Shown here: one piece after another, positions 55,320 to 63,868 of the stretch
Numbering within the stretch: position 1 is the stretch's first letter
How the letters are laid out: every line of letters begins with the position of its first letter
Assembly (NCBI GenBank): GCA_947359465.1
Contig: OX375872.1
Location: 12,098,137 to 12,162,136 of the forward strand
From: Metellina segmentata
Lineage: Eukaryota; Arthropoda; Arachnida; Araneae; Tetragnathidae
Length of the DNA stretch: 64,000 nt
Direction: 5' to 3'
Notes under the pieces: generated by a model
Database searches by the model: none
Told to the model about the DNA's origin: nothing
Seen by the model: the letters and a program-made list of their open reading frames with translations, nothing else
Position numbers and translations under genes: made by a program

Positions 55320-55395
55320 AAGCATCTGACAGGAATGGAACCCTCCAACTCGGAGGTTGCTAGCGCGGTGGACATACACACTGAGCCCTTAATGC
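55320..55395 (-). mobile_element. Second tRNA-like repeat family, minus copy
   Basis: Inverted it reads GGGCTCAGTGTGTATGTCC, CGCGCTAGCAACCTCCGAG, GGTTCCATTCCTGTC, parallel to 54440-54515. Confidence 0.55.
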
Positions 55396-55444
55396 AAGAT
55401 TCCCCTCGCATAAACGCGATACCCACCTGGAAACCTCAGTGCAA

Positions 55445-55764
55445 CTCCTTTCGAAAACTTCGCACCCGAACAGGTGATCCTCCTTCCTAAAAAAAGTTCG
55501 CATCATCCCCATAACGCAAATGTTTGCTCCAAACAAAAAGTCCCCTCGAATCCTGACATTTTAAACGGAGCTTTTTGCTTCTTGTTTCGCTGCTCAGTTG
55601 TTGCCTGTGAATGTGTGGCACTGGTATCGCAGCTTTGCTCGACCTTTGACCTTTCAGGCGGCATTCCGTGTTGGGAGCCACTCCAGTCATTCGTGTAAAT
55701 AAAAAGAATCACCTTGAAATGCGTTCGAAATGCCTTTATGCATATATAATGGGGCGGAGGGAAC
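55445..55764. other. Stop-poor, GC-balanced segment
   Basis: Open on both strands for 67-90 codons. TATGCATATATAATGGGGCG at ~55737-55756 resembles a TATA element, but there is no coding frame to attach it to. Confidence 0.35.
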
Positions 55765-56890
55765 GGATCAATCAATGCATGTCAATCTCTTGTATGTGTA
55801 TCTCTTTAAGTAACGTCTTGTTGGGGTGGAAATACGAGGTGATAAGGCACGTTTCGAATGCAGCTTTGGGGCTCATTTTGGGACTTTCAGGTTCGTAATG
55901 AAGCGGTGAGAAAATTAGAATTTTTCGATTCCGGTGGGAAACGTTTTTAATGTAGTTTGAGTGGTGATAAATTATATTATATCTTATGTAGAGTTTAAAA
56001 CCTTTAGGCGTCTATATAGAGATTTGAGAATAGTGTAATGTTGCTTTTACCCCTTTCAAAGAAAATAACCGTATCTCTCTAAATATACCATGGATACTCT
56101 TTCATCCTTTAGAAAGATTCAATTGGTTCTTTCCGTGGAATAGAATCCGTTGGGACAATTCAATTGGTGATTTCCTTGAAATAGGATAGTTTGGAAAGAT
56201 TCACTTGGCCATTTCCTTAGAATTGAATGCTTTGGAAATATTCTATGGGTTCACTCCTTGGAATAGAATCTTCTGGAAAAATTCAATCGGACATTTCCTT
56301 GAGATAGAATCCTTTGAAAGAGATTTTACTCATCCTTTCCTTGTGGAATACAATCTTTTGGAAAGAAATTTAATTCGTCCTTTCTCCTTAGAAAGGAATC
56401 CCTTCGAAAGATACTGTTAAGCTTTTTTGAGAATAGAGAATCCGTATCAATCAATGCATGTCAAGGTGGAGCCGATTTTGAAACTAGCATCTCTTTAAAT
56501 AACTTCTTGTTGTGGTGTAAATACAAAGTTATAAGGCACGTTCTGAGTTCAGCTTTTCTTTTGGTCATTTTCTACAATTCAGATGCATAATAAAGAATCC
56601 CGTGAGGGAATTCCGATGTTTTAATTTTGATGGAAATAGATTTTAACGCATTGACTAGTGATAAGTTATATTCTCCCTTATTTAGTTTTGAAAGTTTAAA
56701 ATTTTCGAATATTGCAAGTCAAGAGATTTTGAAACGAGTATCTCTTTAAGTAACGTCTTGTGGTGGAAAGACGATAGGTTAAGGTGTCGGTCTGTTTTCA
56801 GGTCTCGAAAGCAGGTTTGCTGCACATTTGTACCTTTCATGTGTGTAATGAAGCGAAAACGGTGAGGAAATTGGGTAAAGGTAATTACTT
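55765..56890. repeat. ~250-340-bp diverged repeat, three units, with a 42-bp array inside
   Basis: ATCTCTTTAAGTAACGTCTT at ~55798, ATCTCTTTAAATAACTTCTT at ~56490 and ATCTCTTTAAGTAACGTCTT at ~56741; GATCAATCAATGCATGTCAA-like phrases at ~55767 and ~56446. Between units one and two, 56095-56445 is an array of the dispersed 42-bp repeat (8 units, TCCTTGGAATAGAATCCTTTGG-like). Confidence 0.72.
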
Positions 56891-57302
56891 AAAGTCGATT
56901 GGACCAACCCATCGAGCTATTGGCGACCGGTTCAGGACCAACACCAAAGGGAAAGGTGATAGGTATTTTAATTAACATCGTAATGAGGCAACACAACGGG
57001 CTATTGACGATGTTCCGGGATCTTTCCCTTGGGGCGTCGTCAATAGCCCGCTATGTTGCTTCGACATTTATTAAATTGCCCTCCTACCTACCTTGAACAA
57101 CGTAGTTTTTAGCCATGCTCAGATTATGAGGTTACACCTGAGCAGGCACTCTCCAAATGTCCACTCCCACCAGCGTGAGGACATTTGAGGCCACACATTT
57201 AACGTGCACTCCGATTCCACTACGGTCTTTGACTGGACCGAGTTTCAAACTTGCAACCCTCCGGTTTCTAGTCCGTAACTCTTCCAAATGGGTTACCCCT
57301 GC
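56890..57302 (-). mobile_element. SINE interrupted by an inverted pair of SINE tails
   Basis: The outer minus-strand SINE (tail side 56890-56955, body and head 57093-57302) is split by ~137 bp: a minus tail (AATTAACATCGTAATGAGGC) joined head-on to a plus tail (GTCGTCAATAGCCCGC..CATTTATTAAA). Confidence 0.78.
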
Positions 57303-57309
57303 CTAGGGT

Positions 57310-57993
57310 ATGGTATGGTGTGGTATTGTAATTAAACTGGAGCAATACAACGAGCTCACCGCGTCCCGATAGAGAAATTAAGACAAATGAAGTATTGTGA
57401 GTTCGAATCTCACTGAAAATCATCGTGTACAAAGGGTGCATGTTAAATCTGTCATAGCCTCAAATGTCCTCACGTTGGCGTGGTGTGGAAGTTTGGGGAG
57501 TGGGGTACCAGCTCGGGTTTGGCCTCGTCATCTGACCGTGGTTCAAAATTACGTGCTGTCCTCGGTAATTTGGTAATTTTTAATTAACGTCCATAAATTA
57601 ACCTACCAAGGTTGGTAGGTAGGTATTTAATTAACGTGTCGCACTGGAGCAACACAACGGGCTGTTGGCACAACTCCACGCAAGTTTGATTCACGGTTCG
57701 ATGAAGAGGTAACACTTGAGATGGTAACCCTCTTTCCAAACGTCCAACCCACGCCAACGTGAGGACATTTAAGGTGACGATAGGTTTAACGTGCACTACC
57801 CCCTTTGTTCATGATGGTCTTTGGTTGGATTGGAACCCGCGACCCACCCACCCGGTTGCTAGTCCGTTAATCTTCCAACCGGCCCCCACTGCGTGGTGTT
57901 GACCTCGAATCTTTCCCTTTGGGGTAATTTTATAATTTTAATTAACGTCGTACTAGATAACGGGCTTTTTACGACGGTCCGGGATCTGTCTCC
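57310..57993. mobile_element. Cluster of SINE pieces in alternating orientation
   Basis: 57310-57357 minus tail; 57385-57570 plus copy (GAGTTCGAATCTCACTG head to GTGCTGTCCTCGG); 57571-57595 minus tail scrap; 57605-57890 minus near-full copy ending in the head CCGGTTGCTAGTCCGTTAATC; 57893-57930 plus scrap; 57930-57993 minus tail scrap. Confidence 0.78.
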
Positions 57994-58011
57994 TAAGTTC
58001 AATTCCTATCT

Positions 58012-58100
58012 CGGAAGTAAAACGTAAAACTGAATCCACAGCACGGATACGATTTTTGCCCTCCTCCCTGTTATTTAAATTCTAACATATCACAGCTACT
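58012..58100. repeat. ~95-bp direct repeat, copy 1
   Basis: CTCGGAAGTAAAACGTAAAAC to AACATATCACAGCTAC; matched at 59965-60058 with small indels. The copies lie on either side of the Tc1 element. Confidence 0.85.
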
Positions 58101-58263
58101 TATTATAATTAAACCACTTAAAGGGTTAACTTTGAAAAAATTGTTCTTATTACATCAGCTATAGAAACTTTACAAATCCGGACTACTATACAAAGGCATT
58201 AAAATTTGTAGCAATGTTAATCAAATTCGAACTGATGAGAATAGTACTTCTAATGCAAAAGTA

Positions 58264-59668
58264 CACTGCTGGCCACCGTAAATGCAACACCCTGAAGGAA
58301 GCATGCAAATAATATGAAATTTACAACATGCATTAGCGGAGGTGAGATATACAAATGATTAGAATTTCAGCGCAGACGCACATCACGCGCGCCTGTGGCG
58401 CCACTTCAAAGCGCTATTTAAGGCTTGGAGATTTCGACGATTTCAAGTACGGCAATTGTGTTTTTCTTGTGGTTTAAAAAAAAAAGATCAATTATGCCTC
58501 GTAGAAAACAGCGTTCATCTTTTGACCAAGTATCCGAGTTCGACAGAGGAAGGATAGTGGCCTACCGAGATTGTGGATTATCTTTCAGGGAAATCGGTAG
58601 TCGTGTTGGATGAAACCAAACAATTGTAATGCGGATATGTGATCGTTGGATGCAGGAGGGCACGACGGACCGACGTGTTCGATCGTATCCACCTCAGTGC
58701 ACCACTTCACGTGATGACAGGCATATTGTGCGTATGGCAGTGACGGATCGCTCAGCCATGTCACGAACCATAGCATAGCACATTCAGTCTGTAACGCATC
58801 ATCCAGTGTCTGCGCATACCATTCGACGCCGTTTACAGCAGAGTGGTCTGTCCGCAAGACGTTCATTGCTTCGTCTACCCTTGACGCAGAACCACAGACA
58901 TCTGCGCTGCCGATGGTGCGATGAAAGAAGGATGTGGACGGCAGAATGGAATGAAATTGTCTTTACTGACGAGTCACGCTTCTGTCTGCAACCCCACGAT
59001 GGTTGGATTCGAGTCTGGAGACACCGTGGAGAGAGGATGCCGAACAGCTGCGTTATGCACCGCCACACTGGTCCTGCACCGGGTATTATGGTATGGGGCG
59101 GTATTGGATATCACTCTCGCACTCCTAGTACGCATTGCCGTTACTTTAAACAGCCAGCGCTACATCTCCGAGGTGTTGGAGCCAGTTGTCCTTCCTTACC
59201 TTCAGGGCTTGCCCACAGCCATATTTCAACAGGATAATGCGCGACCACACGTGGCACGCATTGTCCAAGGGTTCTTCGTCAATCGCCAGATTGAATTGCT
59301 TCCCTGGCCAGCTCGCTCTCCGGATCTTTCGCAGATAGAAAACATGTGGTCCATGGTTGCTCAACGATTGACCCAGATTACATCCCCAGCTGCCACACCA
59401 GATCAACTTTGGCAACGTGTGGAAGCTTCTTGGTCTGTTGTACCCCAAGAACACATCCAAAGTCTCTTTGAATCAATACCGAGGCGTGTGGCAGCGGTGA
59501 TCTCCAACAATGGCAGCTACTCTGGCTGCTGATTTTGGCAGGAACCACACTTCACAGAAGTCTATAAATTTAATCATTTGATACTTGGTCAACATGTTAT
59601 CTACAAAATAAATTTTGTTGTGATATCTCTTGTCTTTCTTGGTGTTGCAATTTGGGTGGCCAGCAGTG
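58264..59668 (+). mobile_element. Tc1-like DD34E element, nearly intact
   Basis: About 1405 bp with terminal inverted repeats CACTGCTGGCCACC / (inverted) CACTGCTGGCCACCC. TA precedes the left end; TC follows the right, one change from TA. Contains one transposase frame with a stop and a frameshift. Confidence 0.92.
58494..59532 (+). pseudogene. Tc1-like transposase (Tcb2-type), two lesions
   Basis: Starts MPRRKQRSSFDQVSEFDRG, the expected N-terminus, with paired helix-turn-helix DNA-binding regions to about residue 110. TGA at 58611-58613 interrupts the first helix region. Catalytic residues: Asp in FTDESRF (~58965), Asp in QQDNARP (~59233), Glu in DLSQIENMW (~59340), with 34 residues between the last two (DD34E). 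The usual Pro before Ile-Glu is Gln here. A one-base frameshift near 59125 changes frame in the HSRTP/LVRIA region. C-terminus SIPRRVAAVISNNG is intact. Length without lesions would be ~345 codons, normal for the family. Confidence 0.93.
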
Positions 59669-59709
59669 TCTTACATCGAGTTCAAAATCTAGATTTTAAC
59701 GCTCACGAA

Positions 59710-59757
59710 TAGCTTGTTGTGTGAATAGCTACAGTGCGACGTAAGTTAATTAACGTA
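59710..59757 (+). mobile_element. SINE tail scrap
   Basis: AATAGCTTGTTGTGTGAATAG then GCGACGTAAGTTAATTAACG. The rest up to 59960 is unassigned. Confidence 0.55.
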
Positions 59758-59964
59758 TTTTGTCCATAAGACTAATCCCTCTTTTTCCTTTTACATTTGT
59801 TACTTATCGTTGTCTTGCGTGAGGCGGAAATTGGCCAAACATGGCGCTATAAAACCTCAACGCTAAACCAATCTTTTACGCTTATACATTTCATGACCGA
59901 ATTTTGTAATACGGTACACCAGCACCCAAATTAAAACCTATACCAACGCGCTCAGTCAATGCCT

Positions 59965-60058
59965 CCCTCGGAAGTAAAACTGAATCTACAGCACGGATAC
60001 AGACCGCGATTTTTGCCCTCCTCCCTGTTATTTAAATTCTAACATATCGCAGCTACGT
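59965..60058. repeat. ~95-bp direct repeat, copy 2
   Basis: CTCGGAAGTAAAACTGAATC to AACATATCGCAGCTAC; partner of 58012-58100. Runs directly into a SINE tail. Confidence 0.85.
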
Positions 60059-60362
60059 ATTTTAATTAACGTAGTACTGAGCAGCACAACGGGCTATGGG
60101 CGACGGTCCGCGATCAATTCCCCAAGGGAAAGATCCAAGGGCAACACCACGTCATTTTGAACCACGGTCAGATAAGAACACCTGAGCTAGCACCCCACTC
60201 TCCAAACTTCCACACCAACGTGAGGACATTTGAGGCCATTACAGATTTAACGTGCACCAGCCCCCATTGTACCCCATGGTCTTGTTTTCAGATTCGAAAT
60301 CGCAACCTTCCGGTTGCTAATCCGATTTTCTTTTAAACGGTTTACTGTGGCCCTCAACATGT
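60056..60362 (-). mobile_element. SINE (type A), full-length minus copy
   Basis: TTTTAATTAACGTAGTACTG at left to the inverted head GGGCCACAGTAAACCGTTTA. Complete body. Confidence 0.85.
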
Positions 60363-60484
60363 CGTTCTTAAAAATTGCACTTACGCACAACCAAGTAGCG
60401 CAGAGAGAGAGATAGGAACCGCTTGACCAATGATAATTTTGAATCAATTTTGCTGCAACGAACCAAATATTAAAACAAATGTGA

Positions 60485-60815
60485 AGGTAGGTGGGTATTT
60501 TAATTAGCTTTGAAACACAGCGGGTGTTATGTGGTCTTAAAAAGTCTGCGAATCTCATCTTCAGGAGGTCCGTTTTGGCATAGTAACGGATTAGCAACCA
60601 GATGGTTGCGAGTTCGAATCCCACCAAATACCGTCGTCTACAAAGGGGACTGTTGCCCGCTAAATCTTTCGTGGCCTCAAATGCGTTGGCCTGGTGTTTC
60701 CACAAGTGTTGTCATTCAACCGTGGTTCAAAACTGCGTTGTCGATCTTTCCCTTGGGGATTGATTCGTAATGCCATTATGTTACCTCCAGTGTGACATTA
60801 ATGAAAATACCTCTC
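60485..60815. mobile_element. SINE tail scrap (minus) and SINE copy (plus)
   Basis: 60485-60530 GGTAGGTGGGTATTTTAATT is a minus tail. 60567-60815 is a plus copy: head GGTCCGTTTTGGCATAGTAACGG (split: CATAGTAACGGATTAGCAACC), B-box-like GAGTTCGAATCCCACC, tail GTGACATTAATGAAAATACC. Confidence 0.8.
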
Positions 60816-61284
60816 TACGTGATCTACAGGCATTTTCTGTATGTATTTTCCACCATCCCCCCAGAGCATCAAACTAAATATCAGCCCTGAAATATCAAAC
60901 ACCTTGGAAAAATATAACTTACTACTCTTTATTTTACCAGTTATAAATGAAGGTATTTCTCAACATCAAATACAGACCACAAGCATACATATGACGATCT
61001 GACAATATCGAAAACTTTGATATATATAGCGTGAGTAAAGGTCATTTCCTTCATGTATTCGACCATTAGGACCGTATCTTAACCCATTATGTAGATTATC
61101 CAGTTAAACTTTACAAGGCCCATGTACTGTAGACGTAAGATTATTGTTAAGTTTCATTTACTCGCTAATATTTAGTGCAAGATCTATACCAAATGTGGGG
61201 TATAGTTTCTTTTTAGTTTTGGATCGAACCAACTAGATCCTGGGGACAGCTATTGATCTAATGTAATATTAATCTCATTTTCAG
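60816..61284. other. Unassigned; possible intron 5' of the candidate exon
   Basis: AT-rich, ending in the pyrimidine-biased TAATCTCATTTTCAG acceptor-like sequence at 61270-61284. Confidence 0.4.
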
Positions 61285-61512
61285 AGGGTTTCACGTATGT
61301 GGCCAGGAGAAACGTTGTCTGAATTGGAAGATGTGCTTGTTTGGTTAAATACTTTATTTTGTACAGCCGTAAAAAATAACCGGCTCACCCGATCGCAATT
61401 GCACAATTTACATCGCAGAACAAAATGGAAAGTAGCAATCGATAGGGATGACTGTTTTCTACAAAAATCAATACTTAAAAATTTTTTGTCTAAGTGGCCA
61501 TCTTCATATTAA
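61285..61512 (+). CDS. Candidate last coding exon, function unknown
   Basis: Open from an acceptor-like TTTTCAG directly to TAA: 75 codons. The translation is complex and mixed (SELEDVLVWLNTLFCTAV, RRTKWKVAIDRDDCFLQ) rather than AT-biased low complexity, and the DNA belongs to no repeat in the window. If read as a single exon it could start at the Met at 61297. No domain recognised. AATAAA-like AATAAATAAA occurs ~360 bp downstream (61870). It may instead be a retrocopy fragment. Confidence 0.35.
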   Translation, partial: RVSRMWPGETLSELEDVLVWLNTLFCTAVKNNRLTRSQLHNLHRRTKWKVAIDRDDCFLQKSILKNFLSKWPSSY

Positions 61513-62000
61513 ATTGTGTGCTTGCTCCGATAATTTCAATACGAACCCAATACTTTTATCACAAATTTGGATTCTACACACATTTTCAGGCGGATTTGAT
61601 AAAGAATGAAAAAGACGAACAAATTGTCAGTTTTCAGTCGTGATTTTTTAAAAGGGAATTTTTGCAGCTCGTCGAGTTTTTTTAGAAATTTCAACTTGGT
61701 TTCTAATAATATTTTTTTGAAATTTCTGGAAAAATCGGGACATTTTTGTTACTTTTTTGTTAAAACTGTCATCTACATAATTATTACTATTAGTTTTTAA
61801 ATTTGAAAACACCACAGGAAACCTGAGAATGTACTCTTTCTTACTGTACAATTATTTTTGAAATTGGTTAATAAATAAATTCGATGCGATCAAAAGTTGG
61901 TCAGACAAATTTCGTACTTTTTAGATCGCGGAACGATAGCGTTCATTCTTATTTACAGAAATTGAGGTTATATTTTCTGACTAACTGGTTTGCCAGATGG
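61513..62000. other. Unassigned; possible 3' UTR/intergenic
   Basis: AT-rich, T-runs, AATAAATAAATTCG near 61870. No frame of note. Confidence 0.4.
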
Positions 62001-62015
62001 CCTTGAAACTCGCTG

Positions 62016-62023
62016 TGACGTCA
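62016..62023. promoter_or_regulatory. CRE-like palindrome TGACGTCA, site 1
   Basis: Embedded in CTCGCTGTGACGTCATG, a 17-mer that recurs exactly at 62301-62317. Confidence 0.45.
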
Positions 62024-62204
62024 TGCTCGTTTTTTCGATCGATTCTCAGACGGTTTGCCGATTAAGTACAGATCATAATATTACGAGATTAACATGGTTT
62101 ATTCAAAATTGAACAGGTAACAAGATGGAAATGATTTGATTTTTTACTGATGCGGCTATTGGTTTAGGGTGGATTAAGTGTTAAAGGGGAAAAAAAGCAA
62201 AATC

Positions 62205-62450
62205 ACTTGCGACAGGAGTGTTGGTTTGCGAAACAAACCAAATGAGATTGCGTAGCAATCACCGGGGGTTGCCGAGAGTCAGCGAGCAGGGAGCGGAGCC
62301 CTCGCTGTGACGTCATGGACCGGAAGGTCAAATTAGGACTATACGAATTAAGACAGTTCCGCCGTGGCAAGAGTCTGCGAAAGAAGTGTTGGTTTTCGAA
62401 GTAAACCAAATGGGATTGACAAGCGTTGACGAGCAGGTAGTAATGAAAAA
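62205..62450. repeat. CpG-rich palindrome cluster with a ~170-bp internal repeat
   Basis: AGTGTTGGTTTGCGAAACAA at ~62217 and AGTGTTGGTTTTCGAAGTAA at ~62387. Short perfect or near palindromes: TTGGTTTGCGAAACAAACCAA-type stem (~62221-62241), GATTGCGTAGCAATC (~62247-62261) and GCGAG...GAGCGGAGC...CTCGC (~62282-62304). Lies just upstream of the candidate first exon. Confidence 0.6.
62308..62315. promoter_or_regulatory. CRE-like palindrome TGACGTCA, site 2
   Basis: 292 bp from site 1 and about 205 bp upstream of the candidate start codon at 62521. CREB/ATF binding to TGACGTCA is established for the motif; use here is inference. Confidence 0.45.
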
Positions 62451-62520
62451 GGCGTAAAATTGACAGAAAATCCATAAAAGCCATTTAGGGAGCGTGTAAG
62501 AATTGAACTCTACAGTAGAA

Positions 62521-62583
62521 ATGGCGGGATCCGATCAGATAGTCCGGGAGTATGTGTCGCTTTTCAACGATTGCTTGAGGAAG
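62521..62583 (+). CDS. Candidate first coding exon, function unknown
   Basis: ATG in strong context (G at -3, G at +4), with an in-frame TAA 24 bases upstream. It encodes 21 codons beginning MAGSDQIVREYVSLFN and ends at AAG followed by GTTAGT, a good 5' splice site, phase 0. Reading through would stop within a few codons, supporting splicing. The DNA is unique in the window and sits downstream of the CpG-rich segment with TGACGTCA sites. The next exon is not visible before the window ends, which implies an intron of more than 1.4 kb. Family not recognised. Confidence 0.5.
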
Positions 62584-62797
62584 GTTAGTTAGAGTATGAC
62601 ACTTGACTATTGTTACAATCCTTACCTACAGTAGTAAAAGTAGGTTGTTAATTAATTATGTATCAGAAATATCTGAATTATGAAGTTACAGTATGCCTAT
62701 CAAAGATGATAAAATATCCTTCACACAAAATATATAATAAAATAAATAGGCTTTTTAATAAATCATTTAATAATATTATACAATCACATTATAAATA
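62584..62797. other. AT-rich, presumed intron
   Basis: No feature beyond the donor at its left edge. Confidence 0.4.
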
Positions 62798-62925
62798 TTA
62801 ATATGATGTGTAGTGGCCATCGCAGTCAATGACCTGTTGCAGGCGCCGTGGCATGGAGTCTATTAAGCTGGCGATATGGTCAGAATCCATTTTGATTGAA
62901 TCCCAGGATGTGTTGGCAGAGATAA
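62798..62925 (-). pseudogene. Tc1-like transposase, last ~40 codons
   Basis: Minus-strand reading gives SWDSI..DHIASLIDSMPRRLQQVI and a TAA stop at 62798-62800. The SMPRRLQ.VI pattern is the C-terminus of Tc1-like transposases. Nothing upstream is recognisable; 62930-63163 is unassigned AT-rich DNA. Confidence 0.7.
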
Positions 62926-63176
62926 TTTAGTTTTCACTTTGTGAAACAATCCCCAATAACGATAATAATCATCGAATTTTGCAAACAGTCTCACTGCGCA
63001 AAAAATTTGGAATTCTGATATTTCAGTAACAGTTGAATAGCATGGAGTCAAATTTTACACATGTTTCTATTCATAATTTTTATGAATATTAATTTCATAA
63101 TTAATAAAAAATAGTAAAATTTAGTTTGATAAGTAAAATGTTTATAGATAGTGTTTGGGTTTCGGGGTAGCAAAGG

Positions 63177-63509
63177 TAATGGTAATGGTAATGGTAATTT
63201 TAGTTAACGTCGTACTAGAGCAACACAACGGGCTATTGACGACGGTCCGGGATCAGTCCCTTGAGGGAAAGATCCGAGGACAACACCTCGTAATTTTGAA
63301 CCACGGTCAGATGACGAAGCAACACCTGAGCTGGCACCCCACTCTCCAAACTTCCACGCCAACCCAGCGTGAGGACTTTCGGCCACGACAGATTTAAGAT
63401 GCACCAACCGCCTCTACACCATACGCTTACAAACATCCATGCCCATTCGAACCAGGAACCTTCCGATCTAGAGGCTAACACCTTAACCACTATACCGGTT
63501 GGTCGGCGG
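63177..63509 (-). mobile_element. SINE, head type B, complete, with 13-bp target duplication
   Basis: GGGGTAGCAAAGG at 63164-63176 and 63510-63522. Tail begins (TAATGG) repeats; the inverted head ends CTATACCGGTTGGTCGGCG; a short deletion removes part of the head 3' stem (GCCCATTCGAACC). Near-identical to 52935-53264. Confidence 0.96.
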
Positions 63510-63537
63510 GGGGTAGCAAAGGATGGAATTATGGAAT

Positions 63538-63868
63538 AAATCTGTCGTGGCCGAAAGTCCTCACGTTGGGTTGGCGTGGAAGTTTGGAGAGTGGGGTGCC
63601 AGCTCAGGTGTTGCTTCGTCATCTGACCGTGGTTCAAAATTACGAGGTGCTGTCCTCGGATCTTTCCCTTAAGGGAATGATCCCGGACCGTCGTCAATAG
63701 CCCGTTGTGTTGCTCTAGTACGACGTTAACTAAAATTACCATTACCATTACCCTTAGGGGATTGATTCCAGACAGTCGTCAATAGCCCGTTGTGTTGCTC
63801 TAACACGACGTTAATTAAAATTACTTACCTTGTGTTATTTCATTGTGACGTTAGTTAAAATACCTACC
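63538..63868 (+). mobile_element. 5'-truncated SINE followed by two extra SINE tails
   Basis: 63538-63751 starts at AAATCTGTCGTGGCCGAAAG and ends (ATTACC). Directly after it lie a second tail (63752-63826, CCCTTAGGGGATTGATTCC to TTAAAATTACTTACC) and a third (63828-63868, GTGACGTTAGTTAAAATACC), all plus. Inverted relative to 63177-63509. The last ~130 bp to the window end are unassigned. Confidence 0.88.

Noticed and set aside
55474..55775. Frames of 67-90 codons on both strands
   Set aside because: Several frames are open at once, which reflects low stop density rather than a protein; no motif.
63233..63748. 171-codon open frame on the minus strand
   Set aside because: It spans a truncated SINE, its flank and part of an inverted complete SINE. 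The apparent protein repeats itself because the two SINEs are inverted copies. Not a gene.
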